From: AP-15 sp963750195 | GTDB taxonomy: Bacteria > Pseudomonadota > Alphaproteobacteria > ATCC43930 > CGMCC-115725 | Assembly (NCBI GenBank): GCA_963750195.1 | Contig: CAVVPS010000019.1 | Span: forward strand, 62,001-126,000 | DNA length: 64,000 bases | Direction: 5' to 3' | Program-made: the position numbers and the translations under genes | Shown: piece by piece, positions 25,824-35,587 of the stretch | How the letters are laid out: each line of letters opens with the position of its first letter | How positions within the stretch are numbered: the stretch's first letter is position 1 | Notes under the pieces: model-generated | What the model was told of the DNA's origin: nothing | Database searches by the model: none | The model's input: the letters and a program-made list of their open reading frames with translations, nothing else

Positions 25824-27156
25824 TCACGAGTAGACCTTCACCAGCTCGTCATGCGCCCATTTGACCGAGTCCTCGGGCTTCATGCCCTGTACGGCCTTAG
25901 CATACATGTCGACGATAATGTACTTGGTCTGGACCTCGGCGGCCTTCTGGCTCGGCGGCCCGGCGTAGCCTGCGAGCCGCCCGGCGCTCGGCAGGTCCCT
26001 GAACGGCAGCATCACCGGGTCGAGCTTCCACACTGGGTCGTTCTCCCAAATTTTGGTCGCGCCGTCGGTGTAGCCTTGCTGCGAGGTGAACCATTCCTCG
26101 AATACCGGCTTAGAATTCACCCAGCGAAGGAAATCCTTGGCCGCCTTCTGGTTCTTCGAATAGCCCATCAGCATGTGGATGAATGGGCCGGGAAGCGCGA
26201 AATGCCCGCCGGCGCCGGTGCCGAGCGGCGCATGCGCGATGTCGTCCTTCATCGGCGTGCCTTTTTCGGTCAGGTAGACGTCGGGCTTCTTTTTCGCTTC
26301 GAGGTAGATCGAGGCGCCGTTGTTGGTGGCGGCAATGGTGCCGGCGAGGAAGGCACGGTTGTTGCTCGAATCGTCCCAGGCCAGCCCACCCGGATCGCAG
26401 CAATCGTTCCAGAAGGGAACTGCGAACTTGACCGACTCGATCGTCTCCTTGCTGTTCAGCGCGACGGTCTTGCCGTCGGCCTCGACCTCCTTGCCGCCAA
26501 ACGACCACAGATAGGGATACCAGAAACCGGGGGCGTCGCCGAAAGTGTGGCCGAGAGTCTGCCCGATCGGATGACCAGCGGCCTTCCATTTCTTGCCGGC
26601 ATCGTGCCACTCATCCCAGGTCACCGGGAACTTCTCATAGCCAATGTCGGCGAGCCAGGATTTGCGGTAGGTGACGAGACCGCCGCCGATTGCCCAAGGC
26701 ACCCCGATCCACTTGCCCTGATAGATGCCGACGTTCTTGGCCATGTCGTAGTAGCCGCCTTGGGCGTTGCCGATTTCCTCGGTAACGTCGCTTACGTCGG
26801 CGAGGCTGGTCGCGTAGAGCTGCGGCCAGTTGTTAAGAGCCATGATGATGTCGGGGCCGTTGGCCGATTGGATCGACGAGGTGACGCGGGCCTGGATGTC
26901 GTTGGCGTTAATCGTCTCGAGGACGATTTTCATGCCGAGCGCCTTTTCGCCCTCGGGTAGGATTTTCTCCCTAAGGAGCTTATCGGAAGACGGGACGAAA
27001 TCGGACCAGCGCACCCAGTGGATACTCGTGGTCTGGGCATAGGCGGGCGCCCGACCCGAGGCGAGTATCGCCAGCGAGACCGCCGCTGCCTGCTGCTATC
27101 GCGCCGGCACCGGAAAGTTTTAGAAGTCTGCGCCGGTCGATGCGAGTCACCACCAT
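25824..27156 (-). CDS. Extracellular solute-binding protein family 1 (cluster 2, leading copy), one frameshift
   Basis: Lead gene of cluster 2, about 443 residues after frame repair. The mature part (TSIHWVRWSDFVPSSDKLLRE to VKWAHDELVKVYS) is open to 27014, but the signal peptide is in another frame: ATG 27156 begins MVVTRIDRRRLLKLSGAGAIAAGSGGLAG, then one extra G near 27070 breaks it. Removing it gives AILASGRAPAYAQ, matching the distal paralog exactly in ASGRAPAYAQ. The twin-arginine motif DRRRLLKLSG predicts Tat export. AGGGAGGA abuts the ATG, so one of the following GTG codons (27153 or 27150) may be the true start. Confidence 0.88.
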
Positions 27157-27313
27157 TCCTCCCTAACGCGCCGCGTTGTGCTGGCGAGGGCGATGTTTAG
27201 AGCCAACAGTGCGGCGGCACAAGCCGGAACGAGGGAAGCCGCTTGCCCGAGATCGGCAGGTGCGATAAGGGGTCGCTCGGTATATTCCGGGCGGCGCCAG
27301 ACAGGAGAAGCCA

Positions 27314-27883
27314 ATGAGCGATGCCAAGGGAATTACTGTTCTCGGCATTTGCGGCAGCTTGCGCAAAGGTTCGTACAATATGGCGGCGCTGCGCACCGCG
27401 ATCGAAGTAAAACCGCCTGCCATGACGATCGAGATCGCCGACATCTCCGCCTTTCCGCTTTACAATGAGGATGTCCGCGCACAGGGGTTCCCGCCCCCGG
27501 TCGAGAAGCTGCGGCACCAGATAAAGGCGGCCGACGCGCTGCTGTTCTCAACACCGGAATACAATTATTCAATGTCGGGTGTGCTGAAGAACGCGATCGA
27601 CTGGGCCTCGCGGCCGCCGGATCAACCCTTTGCTGGCAAGCCGGCGGCGATAATGGGCGCCGGCGCCGGGATGGCCGGCACTGCACACGCGCAAGGCGAC
27701 CTGAGGCGCTCCTGCGTCTTCCTCGACATCCATCCGATCAACAAGCCCGAGGTGCGGATCGGCCAGGCGCACACCAAATTCGACGCCAATGGCGGTCTGA
27801 CCGACGAAGCCTCCCGCGGATTTATCCGCGATATGCTGGTGGCGCTCGAGAGCTGGACCCGACAAATAAGCCTCAAGAACTGA
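27314..27883 (+). CDS. NAD(P)H-dependent FMN reductase family protein
   Basis: Flavodoxin-fold reductase of 189 residues in the ChrR/SsuE-like group that reduces FMN, quinones or metal oxyanions with NAD(P)H. The FMN phosphate loop GSLRKGSYNMAALRTA and the PEYNYSMSGVLKNAIDW segment that contacts the isoalloxazine ring are intact. It is divergent from the cluster-2 transporter operon across 157 bases and is followed by an SDR after 36 bases, so those two may share a transcript. Confidence 0.9.
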   Translation: MSDAKGITVLGICGSLRKGSYNMAALRTAIEVKPPAMTIEIADISAFPLYNEDVRAQGFPPPVEKLRHQIKAADALLFSTPEYNYSMSGVLKNAIDWASRPPDQPFAGKPAAIMGAGAGMAGTAHAQGDLRRSCVFLDIHPINKPEVRIGQAHTKFDANGGLTDEASRGFIRDMLVALESWTRQISLKN

Positions 27884-27919
27884 CACGGCCGTCAGAAAGC
27901 AATTAGCGGGAGCAACGTC

Positions 27920-28726
27920 ATGGATCTCGATCTCACCGGCAAGGTCGCGCTGATCACCGGGGCCGGCAACGGCATCGGCCGCGCCACCGCGCTCGGTTTC
28001 GCCAAAGCCGGCGCCAAGGTCGTCCTCGTCGATCGCGACGCGACCGGGGGTGAGGCGACCGCCGGAATTATCCGTCAACAGGGCGGCGAGGCACGGTTCG
28101 TCAGGGCTGACGTCACCAAATCGGCCGAGGTCCGCAACTACGTCAAGGCGGCGCTCGACGCCCATGGCGCGATCGACTGCTTTTTCAACAACGCCGGCAT
28201 CGAGGGCAAATGGGCGCACACCGCCGAACATGACGAGGAGGCGTTCGACCAGGTCATCGCAGTCAACGTCAAGGGCGTCTTTCTCGGCCTGCGCCATGTG
28301 CTGCCGGTCATGCTGCAACAGAAACGCGGCGCGATCGTCAATACCGCCTCGGTCGCGGGGCTGGTGGCGACGCCGGGCATGCCGGCCTATGTCGCCTCCA
28401 AACACGCGGTGATCGGGCTGACCAAGACCGCGGCCGGCGAGGTCGCCCGCCAAGGCATCCGCGTCAATGCGGTGTGCCCTGGCCCGGTCGACACCAGGAT
28501 GATCCATTCGCTTGAGGCTCAGCTCAACCCGGCCGACCCGGCGAGCGTCAGCCGGCGCTATCAATCGGCGATCCCGATGGGCCGCTATGTCACGCCGGAT
28601 GAGATCGCCAACACCGTGTTATTCTTGTGCTCCGATCTCGCCGCCGCCATTACCGGCGCGCAATACGTCGTCGATGGCGGGCGCACCGCGGTCGGCGGCG
28701 CGGTGACCCAGGCGATACAAAGCTGA
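27920..28726 (+). CDS. SDR family oxidoreductase
   Basis: Classical short-chain dehydrogenase of 268 residues. Cofactor motif TGAGNGIG lies near residue 13 and VDRDATGG after strand two (Asp favours NAD over NADP), with NNAGIEG, the catalytic serine region NTASVAGLV, the YVASKHAV tyrosine-lysine pair, and PGPVDT after it. The C terminus ITGAQYVVDGG is usual. ATG 27920 follows GGGAGCAAC. The substrate is unknown; a secondary alcohol is likely. Confidence 0.92.
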   Translation: MDLDLTGKVALITGAGNGIGRATALGFAKAGAKVVLVDRDATGGEATAGIIRQQGGEARFVRADVTKSAEVRNYVKAALDAHGAIDCFFNNAGIEGKWAHTAEHDEEAFDQVIAVNVKGVFLGLRHVLPVMLQQKRGAIVNTASVAGLVATPGMPAYVASKHAVIGLTKTAAGEVARQGIRVNAVCPGPVDTRMIHSLEAQLNPADPASVSRRYQSAIPMGRYVTPDEIANTVLFLCSDLAAAITGAQYVVDGGRTAVGGAVTQAIQS

Positions 28727-28828
28727 AAGGGGCGGCGGCGCGCGCCGGTCGTCCGTGGCGGCGGGCTGGCAACTGCGCTATCGTCGCGCCGCATGCCGCG
28801 GCCGTAAACCCGGCCGGGAAAGGGAGCC

Positions 28829-29644
28829 ATGACCGAAACTCGCACGTTGGCGATCGATATTGGCGGCACCGGCATCAAGGCCGCCGTTCTTGACGATGCC
28901 GGTCATATGATCAGCGACCGCCGCCGGGTCCCCACCCCGCCCAAGCCTGTCGCGCCCGACGCGCTGGTGCGCGCCATCGACGACGTGGCGGTGCCGCTTG
29001 GCGGCTTCGAGCGGGTATCGGTCGGCTTTCCCGGCTATGTGCGCGACGGGCGGGTGCTGACCGCGCCTAATCTCGGGACCGAAGTGCTGGCCGGCTTCGA
29101 TCTGCAGGCAGCCCTGGCCGAGCGCTGGGGCAAGCCGGTTCGAGTGCTCAACGACGCCGACGTTCAGGGCTTCGGCGCGATCAAGGGCGAAGGGATCGAG
29201 ATGGTGCTGACTTTGGGTACCGGCGCCGGCACCGCGATCTTTCGCGACGGCGAGGTCATGCCGCATCTCGAACTCGCTCACCATCCGGTCAGCGGCAAAA
29301 AAACCTATGACGAGTATGTCGGTAACGCCGCCCGTCGCGCGAAAGGCAAGAAAGCTTGGAACAAGCGCGTCCTCAAGGTGATCGACATCCTCCGCGAGGT
29401 CGTCCGCTTCGATCATCTGTATATCGGCGGCGGCAATGCCAAGGATCTGAGCCCCCTGCCCGATGACGTCACGATAGTCCCGAACACCGACGGGCTGACC
29501 GGTGGCATCGGTCTGTGGCGCGCCGACCCCTCGCCGCATACTGCGGTCGGCATGGCCGCGGATCATGATCGGGCAGCAGGCAGCCGCAAGCCTGGCCACG
29601 ACCGTTCGGGCAGAAGGGCTCCCCCGGACGCAACTCGCCCCTGA
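28829..29644 (+). CDS. ROK family kinase, polyphosphate-glucokinase-like
   Basis: Actin-fold sugar kinase of 271 residues. The phosphate-binding motif DIGGTGIKAAV is at the N terminus, NDADVQGFGAI carries the catalytic aspartate, and TLGTGAGTAIF and YIGGGNAKDL are the later nucleotide motifs. The zinc motif CxCGxxGCxE of many ROK proteins is absent. ELAHHPVSGKKTYDEYVG resembles polyphosphate/ATP glucokinases. The last 40 residues are Arg/Pro-rich and may be a natural tail or out of frame. ATG follows GGGAAAGGGAG. It is a plausible first step for sugars imported by the clusters upstream. Confidence 0.78.
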   Translation: MTETRTLAIDIGGTGIKAAVLDDAGHMISDRRRVPTPPKPVAPDALVRAIDDVAVPLGGFERVSVGFPGYVRDGRVLTAPNLGTEVLAGFDLQAALAERWGKPVRVLNDADVQGFGAIKGEGIEMVLTLGTGAGTAIFRDGEVMPHLELAHHPVSGKKTYDEYVGNAARRAKGKKAWNKRVLKVIDILREVVRFDHLYIGGGNAKDLSPLPDDVTIVPNTDGLTGGIGLWRADPSPHTAVGMAADHDRAAGSRKPGHDRSGRRAPPDATRP

Positions 29645-29684
29645 TCGGTCGGTTTCCCAAAGCACCTTCGCAGGATCGGACGAA

Positions 29685-30549
29685 ATGCGGCACTCCGCTA
29701 TGATCGTGCTGGCGCTGGCGCTTGCTGGATGCGCCGCCGCGCCGCCGGCGCCGCCTTCGGCTCCGGTGCGGTTAGCGCCGACGACCGCGCTCGACGCCCA
29801 TATACCGCCGTTCGCCCGTGGGCCCTATCAGCCGTTCTCGCGCGAGGCCGCGGTCCAGATCGCGCTGCGGCGAGTGGTGGGCGTTCCGCAAGCCTGTGGT
29901 GTTTCCGAATGTCGAGCTGCCGGAGGACGAAGAGCGAGAGCAGGGATTATGGCAGCGGGTCGGCCTCTATTGGTGGCTCGGACTCGACCCGAGCTGGCCG
30001 CAAAGCGGCTGGACCGGCATCCACGACCAGAATGGCCAGGTCTTTTCCGACACCCGCGACGGGTACTATGCCTGGTCGGCGGCCTTTATTTGCTATGTGA
30101 TGCGGCTGGCCGGCGCCGGCGGCAGTTTTCCCTACTCGGAGAACCACGCCGATTACATCAACGCTGCGGCCCGCCACGATCCCGGCGTTCCCCTGATGGC
30201 CGAGCGGGTCGAAGTCTACGCGCCGCAGCGTGGCGATTTGATCTGCTTATGGCGCGGCCGGCGGGTGACCTTCGACCAGCTGCCGGCGGGCAAGTTCCCC
30301 GGTCATTGCGACATCGTCGTCAACATCAAGCCGGGTCAGCTGGACGTTATCGGCGGCAATGTCGACAACGCGGTGGCGATGAAATATATCCCGGTCACCG
30401 CCGACGGCCACCTCGCCGGGCCGGACGGCGTTGTGCTCGACCCCGATCACCACTGGTTCGTCGTGCTGAAGGTGCTGTATCAGCAGGACGGATCCCCACC
30501 CCCCGCCGCGATTTCGGCTGTGCCATCGAATGGCCATGGTCCTGCTTAG
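29685..30549 (+). CDS. DUF2272 domain-containing lipoprotein, one frameshift
   Basis: Envelope lipoprotein of about 287 residues after frame repair. MIVLALALAGCAAAPP is a lipoprotein signal with a lipobox at LAGC. The DUF2272 core follows: REWWAFRKPVVFPNVELPEDE, WSAAFICYVMRLAG, and RGDLICLWRGR, resembling a cysteine/histidine amidase-like fold. The frame shifts at about 29868-29871, where CGGCGAG should read CGCGAG. ATG 29685 or 29700 could start the signal. It converges with the phosphatase gene, overlapping by four bases. Function is unknown; a cell-wall hydrolase role is a guess. Confidence 0.78.
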
Positions 30550-31145
30550 CGGCTGCCCGCCGCGACCTCGCGTCCGCGTCCGTTGTCGATCATCGTCTCG
30601 GCCAACCAGGGCTCGCGGTCGAGCGCCATGCGGTAATGCGCATGCACGGCGGCAACGATCTCGCCGTCGCGGCCGAGCAGCGCATCGCCGAACTCGATCA
30701 TCCGCAGATTAGGCCACGCCCGCGGCCGCTGCCGGACAACCTCCAGTATTGCGTGCTCAGCCGGTTGGTCGGGGTCGCGCTGCGCCAGAAGCAGGATCGC
30801 CGCTGCGGTGGAGCGCGACACCCCGGCGTGGCAGTGCACCAGAAGATGCAAGTGCGTCAGCTCCTCGCCGTCCTCGGGTCGAGTAATATCGAGCTCGCGG
30901 CCAAAGGCGAGGAGAAGCTCGACATCCCAGCGCTCCGGCGCGATCCAGCCCGGCGACGGCTCGATCACGTCGTGAAAATGAAGCTTCAAACGCCGATGGA
31001 CACCAAAGGCGCGCAGCGCTTCGGGTTCGGGCCAGCCCGGATCGAGGATCGACAGTACATGGGTTGCGTCGACCGCGCGGCGGCCGGCAAGTTCTTCCAG
31101 CCCGCAAATGGTGATCCGGAACGGTATAGGCTCAGTCCTGCTCAC
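30546..31145 (-). CDS. Tyrosine/dual-specificity phosphatase family protein
   Basis: Cysteine phosphatase of 199 residues. The P-loop HCHAGVSRSTAAA matches HCx5RS, with the nucleophilic cysteine, and an upstream aspartate in FHDVIEP could be the general acid. Such small phosphatases in alphaproteobacteria are annotated as tyrosine phosphatase-like; physiological substrates are unknown. GTG 31145 is chosen because AAGGAG lies eight bases upstream and no ATG is near. No signal peptide is seen, so it should be cytoplasmic. Confidence 0.87.
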   Translation of the reverse strand: MSRTEPIPFRITICGLEELAGRRAVDATHVLSILDPGWPEPEALRAFGVHRRLKLHFHDVIEPSPGWIAPERWDVELLLAFGRELDITRPEDGEELTHLHLLVHCHAGVSRSTAAAILLLAQRDPDQPAEHAILEVVRQRPRAWPNLRMIEFGDALLGRDGEIVAAVHAHYRMALDREPWLAETMIDNGRGREVAAGSR

Positions 31146-31268
31146 GCCCGGATCTCCTTGGCCGATTTCGTTGCGCTCGAGGATCGTGCAGAGTTGTGGC
31201 GAATCTGTGGGCGATCAACCGCTGCCAATTTCCCGCCTCTACCCAAGGTCTGCGCGATGGAATGCTCG

Positions 31269-32549
31269 TCACTCGGCCAGGACGAGGGCGGGCTCAGAGC
31301 GGGTGACGCGCAGCACCAGCAGCGAGGCGAGGAGGCAGGCGAGGCCGCTCGTCAGGAACGCCAGCAGGTAGTCGCCGGTGACGCTGCGCACCGCACCCGC
31401 GCCAAACGCCGCAAACGCACCCCCAACCTGGTGCCCGGCGAAGATCCAGGCGATGATCACCGGCGTATCGCGGCGGCCGAACACTTCATTGGCCAAGGCG
31501 AAAGTGGCGGGGCCGGTGGCGACCCAGTCGAGACCATAAAAAACCGAGAAGATCGACAGGCTGACCGAGTCGAACTGGGTGAACGGGATCACGATCAATG
31601 ACAAGCCGCGCAGCCCGTAATACCAGAACAGCAGGATCCGCGAGTTGAAGCGGTCGCACATCCAGCCCGACGCCGTGGCGCCGATAAGACTGAAGACGCC
31701 GAGTGCGGCTAGTATGTTGGCGCCTGCGATCTGGGAGATTCCGCGATCGGCGCAATAGGCGATCAGATGAGTGTTGATCAGACCGTTGGTCGACAGGCCA
31801 CAGACGGCAAAACTCGCGGTCAGCAGCCAGAAATCCATCGAATGCGAGGCCCGTGATAATGCCCCGACAGCGGCGGCAAAGGGGTTGCCGAGGTGCCGCG
31901 GCAGGTGCGCGGGCGCCGTCTCGGTTCCGAACGGCCCGAGGCCGACATCGGCCGGTGATTCCGGCAGTAGCAGCGCCACTACCGGCACCGCTGCGGCAAT
32001 CACCAAAGTCACCGTGACCGAGACCCCGCGCCAACCGTAGCGCTCCGCCAGCATCGCCAGAACGGGCAGAAAGATGAGCTGCCCCGCCGCATTGGCCGCG
32101 GTCAGCAGGCCCATCGCCAGCCCGTTGCGCCTGGCGAACCAGCGATTGGCCACCGCCGCCGCCATGCCCACGGCGCTGGCGCCGGAGCCGATGCCGACCA
32201 TCAGCCCCCAGGTCAGGAATAGCTGCCAGGGAGATGTCATGAAGTTCGACAGCCCGGTACCGGCAACCAGCACGATCATGCAGCCGATGATCGTGCGCTT
32301 GAGACCAACGACGTCGATCAGCCCGGTCAGAAATGGCCCGGTGGCGCCCATCAGGATGATGTTGAGCGACACCGCGCCGGAAATCGTCGCGACATTCCAA
32401 CCAAAAGCCCGCTCTAACGGGATGATCATCACCCCTGGGGCGGCGCGCACTCCGACGCCGGCGAGCGTGGCCGAGAACATCACCGCCAGCACGATCCAGG
32501 CGTAGTGCACCCGTCCGCGACATACTCGGGCGAGACCTGCCGGCATCAT
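31269..32549 (-). CDS. MFS transporter (oxalate/formate antiporter-like)
   Basis: Major facilitator transporter of 426 residues with twelve predicted membrane segments. Features typical of the monocarboxylate/OFA branch are RVHYAWIVLAVMF at the start, WGLMVGIGSGA, and ANRWFARRNGLAMGLLTAANAAGQ in the loop between segments 4 and 5. A central loop (GPFGTETAPAHLPRHLGN) separates the halves. It is a single gene with no obvious operon partner. The substrate is probably an organic acid anion. Confidence 0.88.
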   Translation of the reverse strand: MMPAGLARVCRGRVHYAWIVLAVMFSATLAGVGVRAAPGVMIIPLERAFGWNVATISGAVSLNIILMGATGPFLTGLIDVVGLKRTIIGCMIVLVAGTGLSNFMTSPWQLFLTWGLMVGIGSGASAVGMAAAVANRWFARRNGLAMGLLTAANAAGQLIFLPVLAMLAERYGWRGVSVTVTLVIAAAVPVVALLLPESPADVGLGPFGTETAPAHLPRHLGNPFAAAVGALSRASHSMDFWLLTASFAVCGLSTNGLINTHLIAYCADRGISQIAGANILAALGVFSLIGATASGWMCDRFNSRILLFWYYGLRGLSLIVIPFTQFDSVSLSIFSVFYGLDWVATGPATFALANEVFGRRDTPVIIAWIFAGHQVGGAFAAFGAGAVRSVTGDYLLAFLTSGLACLLASLLVLRVTRSEPALVLAE

Positions 32550-32693
32550 GGGCTCTCTCTTTTGCCTATTTTCCAGGCGAGTTTAGGGTAAACCATCGGT
32601 CGTATGGGGGAAATCCGCCCGCTCCGCCGGCATGGCTGCTTCGCGGATGCGGCCGTTCCAGACGCCTCGTCCGCGTTGCCTGTGCGCGGCTGC

Positions 32694-33663
32694 TCACGCC
32701 GAGCCGCGGGCAGCGCGATCTGCGAGCCGGGTCTCGATCGCATCCCAGATCTTCGGTGCGATCTCTACGCCGTCGAGCCGAGCAATCTCCTGAATGCCAG
32801 TGGGCGAGGTGACATTGATCTCAGTCATCCAGTCGCCGATCACGTCGATGCCGACAAAGACCAGCCCTTGAGCACGCAAGGTCGGCCCGATCGCGGCGCA
32901 GATCTCGTGCTCGCGCGGGGTCAGCTCGGTCTTCACCGGACGGCCGCCGACATGCAGGTTGGCGCGCGCTTCGCCTTCGGCCGGAACCCGCATGACGCCG
33001 CCGACCGCCTCGCCTTCGACCAGGATGATGCGCTTGTCCCCCTGACGGATCTCCGGCAAATAGCGCTGCACCATGACCGGCTCGCGTTGGATCGAATTCG
33101 TACATCTCAAGAAGCGCGGTCAGGTTCTCATCGCCCGGCCTCAGCCGGAACACGCCGGCGCCGCCATTGCCGAACAGCGGTTTCACGATGATGTCGCCGT
33201 GCTCCTTCCAGAAGGCGCGGATCTCGTCGCGGTCGCGGGTCAGCAAGGTCGGCGGCATCAATTCCTTAAAGCGCAGCACAAACAGCTTTTCCGGCGCGTT
33301 GCGCACCGCGGCCGGGTCGTTGACGATGAGCGGCCCGTCCTCCGGCAGCAATTCGAGCAGGTGCGTCGCGGTGATGTAGGCCATGTCGAAGGGCGGGTCC
33401 TGGCGCATCAGCACCACATCGACCCCGGCCAGGTCGAGCTCTTCGAAGGCTCCGAAACGGTGGTGGTCGCCCTCTCGGCGGAAGACTTCGAGCGGCCGGC
33501 CGCGCGCATAAAGTCGCCCGTCGCGCAAAGTCAGCGCGTCGGGCAGATAATGGAACAGCGCATGGCCGCGCCCCTGCGCTTCGAGGGCGAGGGCAAAAGT
33601 CGAATCCGCATCAATGTTGATCGTGTCGATCGGATCCATCTGGATCGCGACGGCGAGACCCAT
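32694..33663 (-). CDS. gshB: Glutathione synthase, one frameshift
   Basis: ATP-grasp enzyme joining gamma-glutamylcysteine and glycine, about 322 residues after frame repair. The N-terminal domain MGLAVAIQMDPIDTI, VVLMRQDPPFDMAYI, NDPAAVRNAPEKL, and DIIVKPLFGNGGAGVFR are all GshB signatures, and the second part has MVQRYLPEI, GVMRVPAEGEARANLH and VGIDVIGDWMTEINVTSPTG. The frame changes at 33094-33099, where GAATTC should be one base shorter, giving MYESIQREPVMVQRYLPE. Gene order with rsmI and yraN upstream is the standard alphaproteobacterial one. Confidence 0.93.
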
Positions 33664-33727
33664 GCCGACCTCCCGAATTTCGTTGCCGGCGACTATAGGC
33701 GGTTTCGCCCTGGCCGCGACGCCCAGA

Positions 33728-34576
33728 TTAGTTCAACTGGGTGCGCAGCTGCTGCAGGATTGCCGCGGCCCGGTGGCGCGCCATGCCGTCGGGCGCGCGC
33801 ACGATAAACTGCTCGAGCGCCGCGGCGGCGGCCCGCATATTGCCGAGCTGGCGGTGCAGCATTCCCGCCTCGCGCCACAGATCGGCGAGATCGGGCGCCA
33901 GCATCAGCATGGTCTCGACGATTTGGACCGCCCGCTCATGGCGCTGCTCCTGGATCAGGCGCGATTTGAGGTTGTTCTGTAGACGCAGCAGCACATCACG
34001 GTCCGAAACCGGCGCGTAGAAATCCGGCGACAGTTCGCTGTCCCCGCCGACGACCGCTTTCAAGAGCTCGCGCAATTCGGCTGCGCCGCATATCTGCCCG
34101 CTGTGAAACGGATCGAGGATCAACCGCTCCGCGCGGTCGGAAAGACGGATCAGAAAATGCCCGGGAAAGGCCAGCCCGGCCGCCTCCCAACCCTGGGCGC
34201 GGGCGGCGTCGATGAACAGGATTCCGAGGACCACCGGAAGCCCTTTCCGGCGGTCGATCACGCGCATCAGATTGGCGTTCTGCAAATCGTCGTAAGTCAG
34301 CTCGTCGCCGGAATAGCCATACTTCAACAGGATGATCTCATTGAGCGCGCGAGCGCGGCCGGCAAGGTCGCCCGACGCTCCAGGATGCCGCGCAACATCG
34401 CGGGCGATCAGCTGTAGGTGATCGCGGTAGCGGGCGAAATCGACCCGCTGGCGCTCGAACGAGGCCAGCACCAACGCCGCTTCAGCTATCGGCAGGATGC
34501 GTCCTTCCGAGGCGCCCAACTCGCGCAGAAAGAGCGCACAGCTCTCAGGGTCGGGATGTTCGGGGGGCTCGTTCAT
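33728..34576 (-). CDS. SirB1-like transglutaminase-fold protein with TPR
   Basis: Cytoplasmic protein of 282 residues of the SirB1 family: a transglutaminase-like N-terminal domain (RALNEIILLKYGYSGDELTYDDLQNANLMRVIDRRKGLPVVLGILF, AAGLAFPGHFLIR) and a C-terminal TPR unit (ALQNNLKSRLIQEQRHERAVQIVETML). ATG 34576 begins MNEPPEHPDPES; longer open frame upstream overlaps the BON gene and is not protein-like. Members are often annotated as a peptidase or YchA; no activity is established. It lies in the gshB/yraN/rsmI block. Confidence 0.87.
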   Translation of the reverse strand: MNEPPEHPDPESCALFLRELGASEGRILPIAEAALVLASFERQRVDFARYRDHLQLIARDVARHPGASGDLAGRARALNEIILLKYGYSGDELTYDDLQNANLMRVIDRRKGLPVVLGILFIDAARAQGWEAAGLAFPGHFLIRLSDRAERLILDPFHSGQICGAAELRELLKAVVGGDSELSPDFYAPVSDRDVLLRLQNNLKSRLIQEQRHERAVQIVETMLMLAPDLADLWREAGMLHRQLGNMRAAAAALEQFIVRAPDGMARHRAAAILQQLRTQLN

Positions 34577-34679
34577 ATTTCCGTCGCCAATCGTCGACCG
34601 GAAACAAACATATTTTTTCGGCTCCTTACCTGTCCACCCCCAACACCTCACCGCCGTTCGCGCCGGCGGAGCCCGCCGC

Positions 34680-35384
34680 TCACAGCTTCTGGATCTCGAC
34701 CGGGGTCGTCGGCGCAGCACCGGGCGCCTCCGGCCCGGGCTCGCCCGCGGCCGAAGCAGGCGTTCCCGGCGGCTGAGAGCCTGGTGGCTCACCCGGTCGG
34801 ATCTCGACAAAAGAGACCACTCGTTTCACGCCCGGTACATATCGCGCCATGTTCGTCGCGGTATTGAGTTCGTCCTGGCTGCGCGCCGAGCCGATCAGAT
34901 AGACCGAACTATTTACCGTCTCGATCGAGTAATTGACCGAGCGAACATGGGTGTTGAAGACAAGGTCGGATTTCACCTGCGACGTGATCCAGGCGTCCTT
35001 GGCCGACTTCCAGGCGCCTTCGGGCGGCGCCACCTCGATCTCGTTATAGACCGTGCGGACCCCCGGCACCCGGCTGGCGACCTCTTGCGCCTGTGCCTTC
35101 ATTTCCGGCGTCGGCGCGGTGCCGGTAAGAAGCGTGCGGCCCTCATAAACGGTCACGTTAAGGTCCGCCTGCATCGCTGGGTCCGTCTTGATCCACGCGC
35201 TCTGGACGTTCGTCTTGATCGAAAAATCCTTAGCCGTGCCGCCGACGCCGCGCTCCTGGTTGGCGGCATAGCCCGCCCCGCCGGCCGCGGCGAGTCCGCC
35301 GACAATGGCCAACGGGCACCCGCCAAGGGCAGAAGTCAGCCCAAGCCCCAGTGCGAGCCGCAGGACAATGCGGAAGTTCGACAT
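34680..35384 (-). CDS. BON domain-containing lipoprotein
   Basis: Envelope protein of 234 residues with a lipoprotein-like signal (LRLALGLGLTSALGGCPLA, lipobox ALGGC). Two BON domains follow, DFSIKTNVQSAWIKTD through VYNEIEV and AKDAWITSQVKSDLVFN through VVSFVEI, as in OsmY/DolP-type proteins that bind phospholipid membranes. The tail is Pro/Gly/Ala-rich (PGEPPGSQPPGTPA) and probably disordered. It stands between yraN and the SirB1-like gene, its usual place in alphaproteobacteria. Confidence 0.9.
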   Translation of the reverse strand: MSNFRIVLRLALGLGLTSALGGCPLAIVGGLAAAGGAGYAANQERGVGGTAKDFSIKTNVQSAWIKTDPAMQADLNVTVYEGRTLLTGTAPTPEMKAQAQEVASRVPGVRTVYNEIEVAPPEGAWKSAKDAWITSQVKSDLVFNTHVRSVNYSIETVNSSVYLIGSARSQDELNTATNMARYVPGVKRVVSFVEIRPGEPPGSQPPGTPASAAGEPGPEAPGAAPTTPVEIQKL

Positions 35385-35587
35385 CGTTCACCCCCCGGCA
35401 CCAAGATGTCTGCCCCGAATTTTCGGATAAACCGCCAGCGTTTCCAACGGCAAGTCTTGTGGCCATTTTTGTGGCGGCGGTGGCGTGACGGTTGATGGCC
35501 ACGACGGGGATTCGCGAACCCGATCGAATTCTGTGCTCCGGCAAGGAGTTGCCAGCGAGGAAAAGGATCGGTCGCGAGAGTGCGCCT

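Noticed and set aside
25779..26960. 393-codon plus-strand frame opposite the binding protein
   Set aside because: Shadow of a conserved Tat-type binding protein; no ribosome binding site or motif.
29502..31601. 699-codon plus-strand frame
   Set aside because: Its first part contains the DUF2272 signal peptide, but after the frame break it runs Arg-rich through the phosphatase gene on the other strand.
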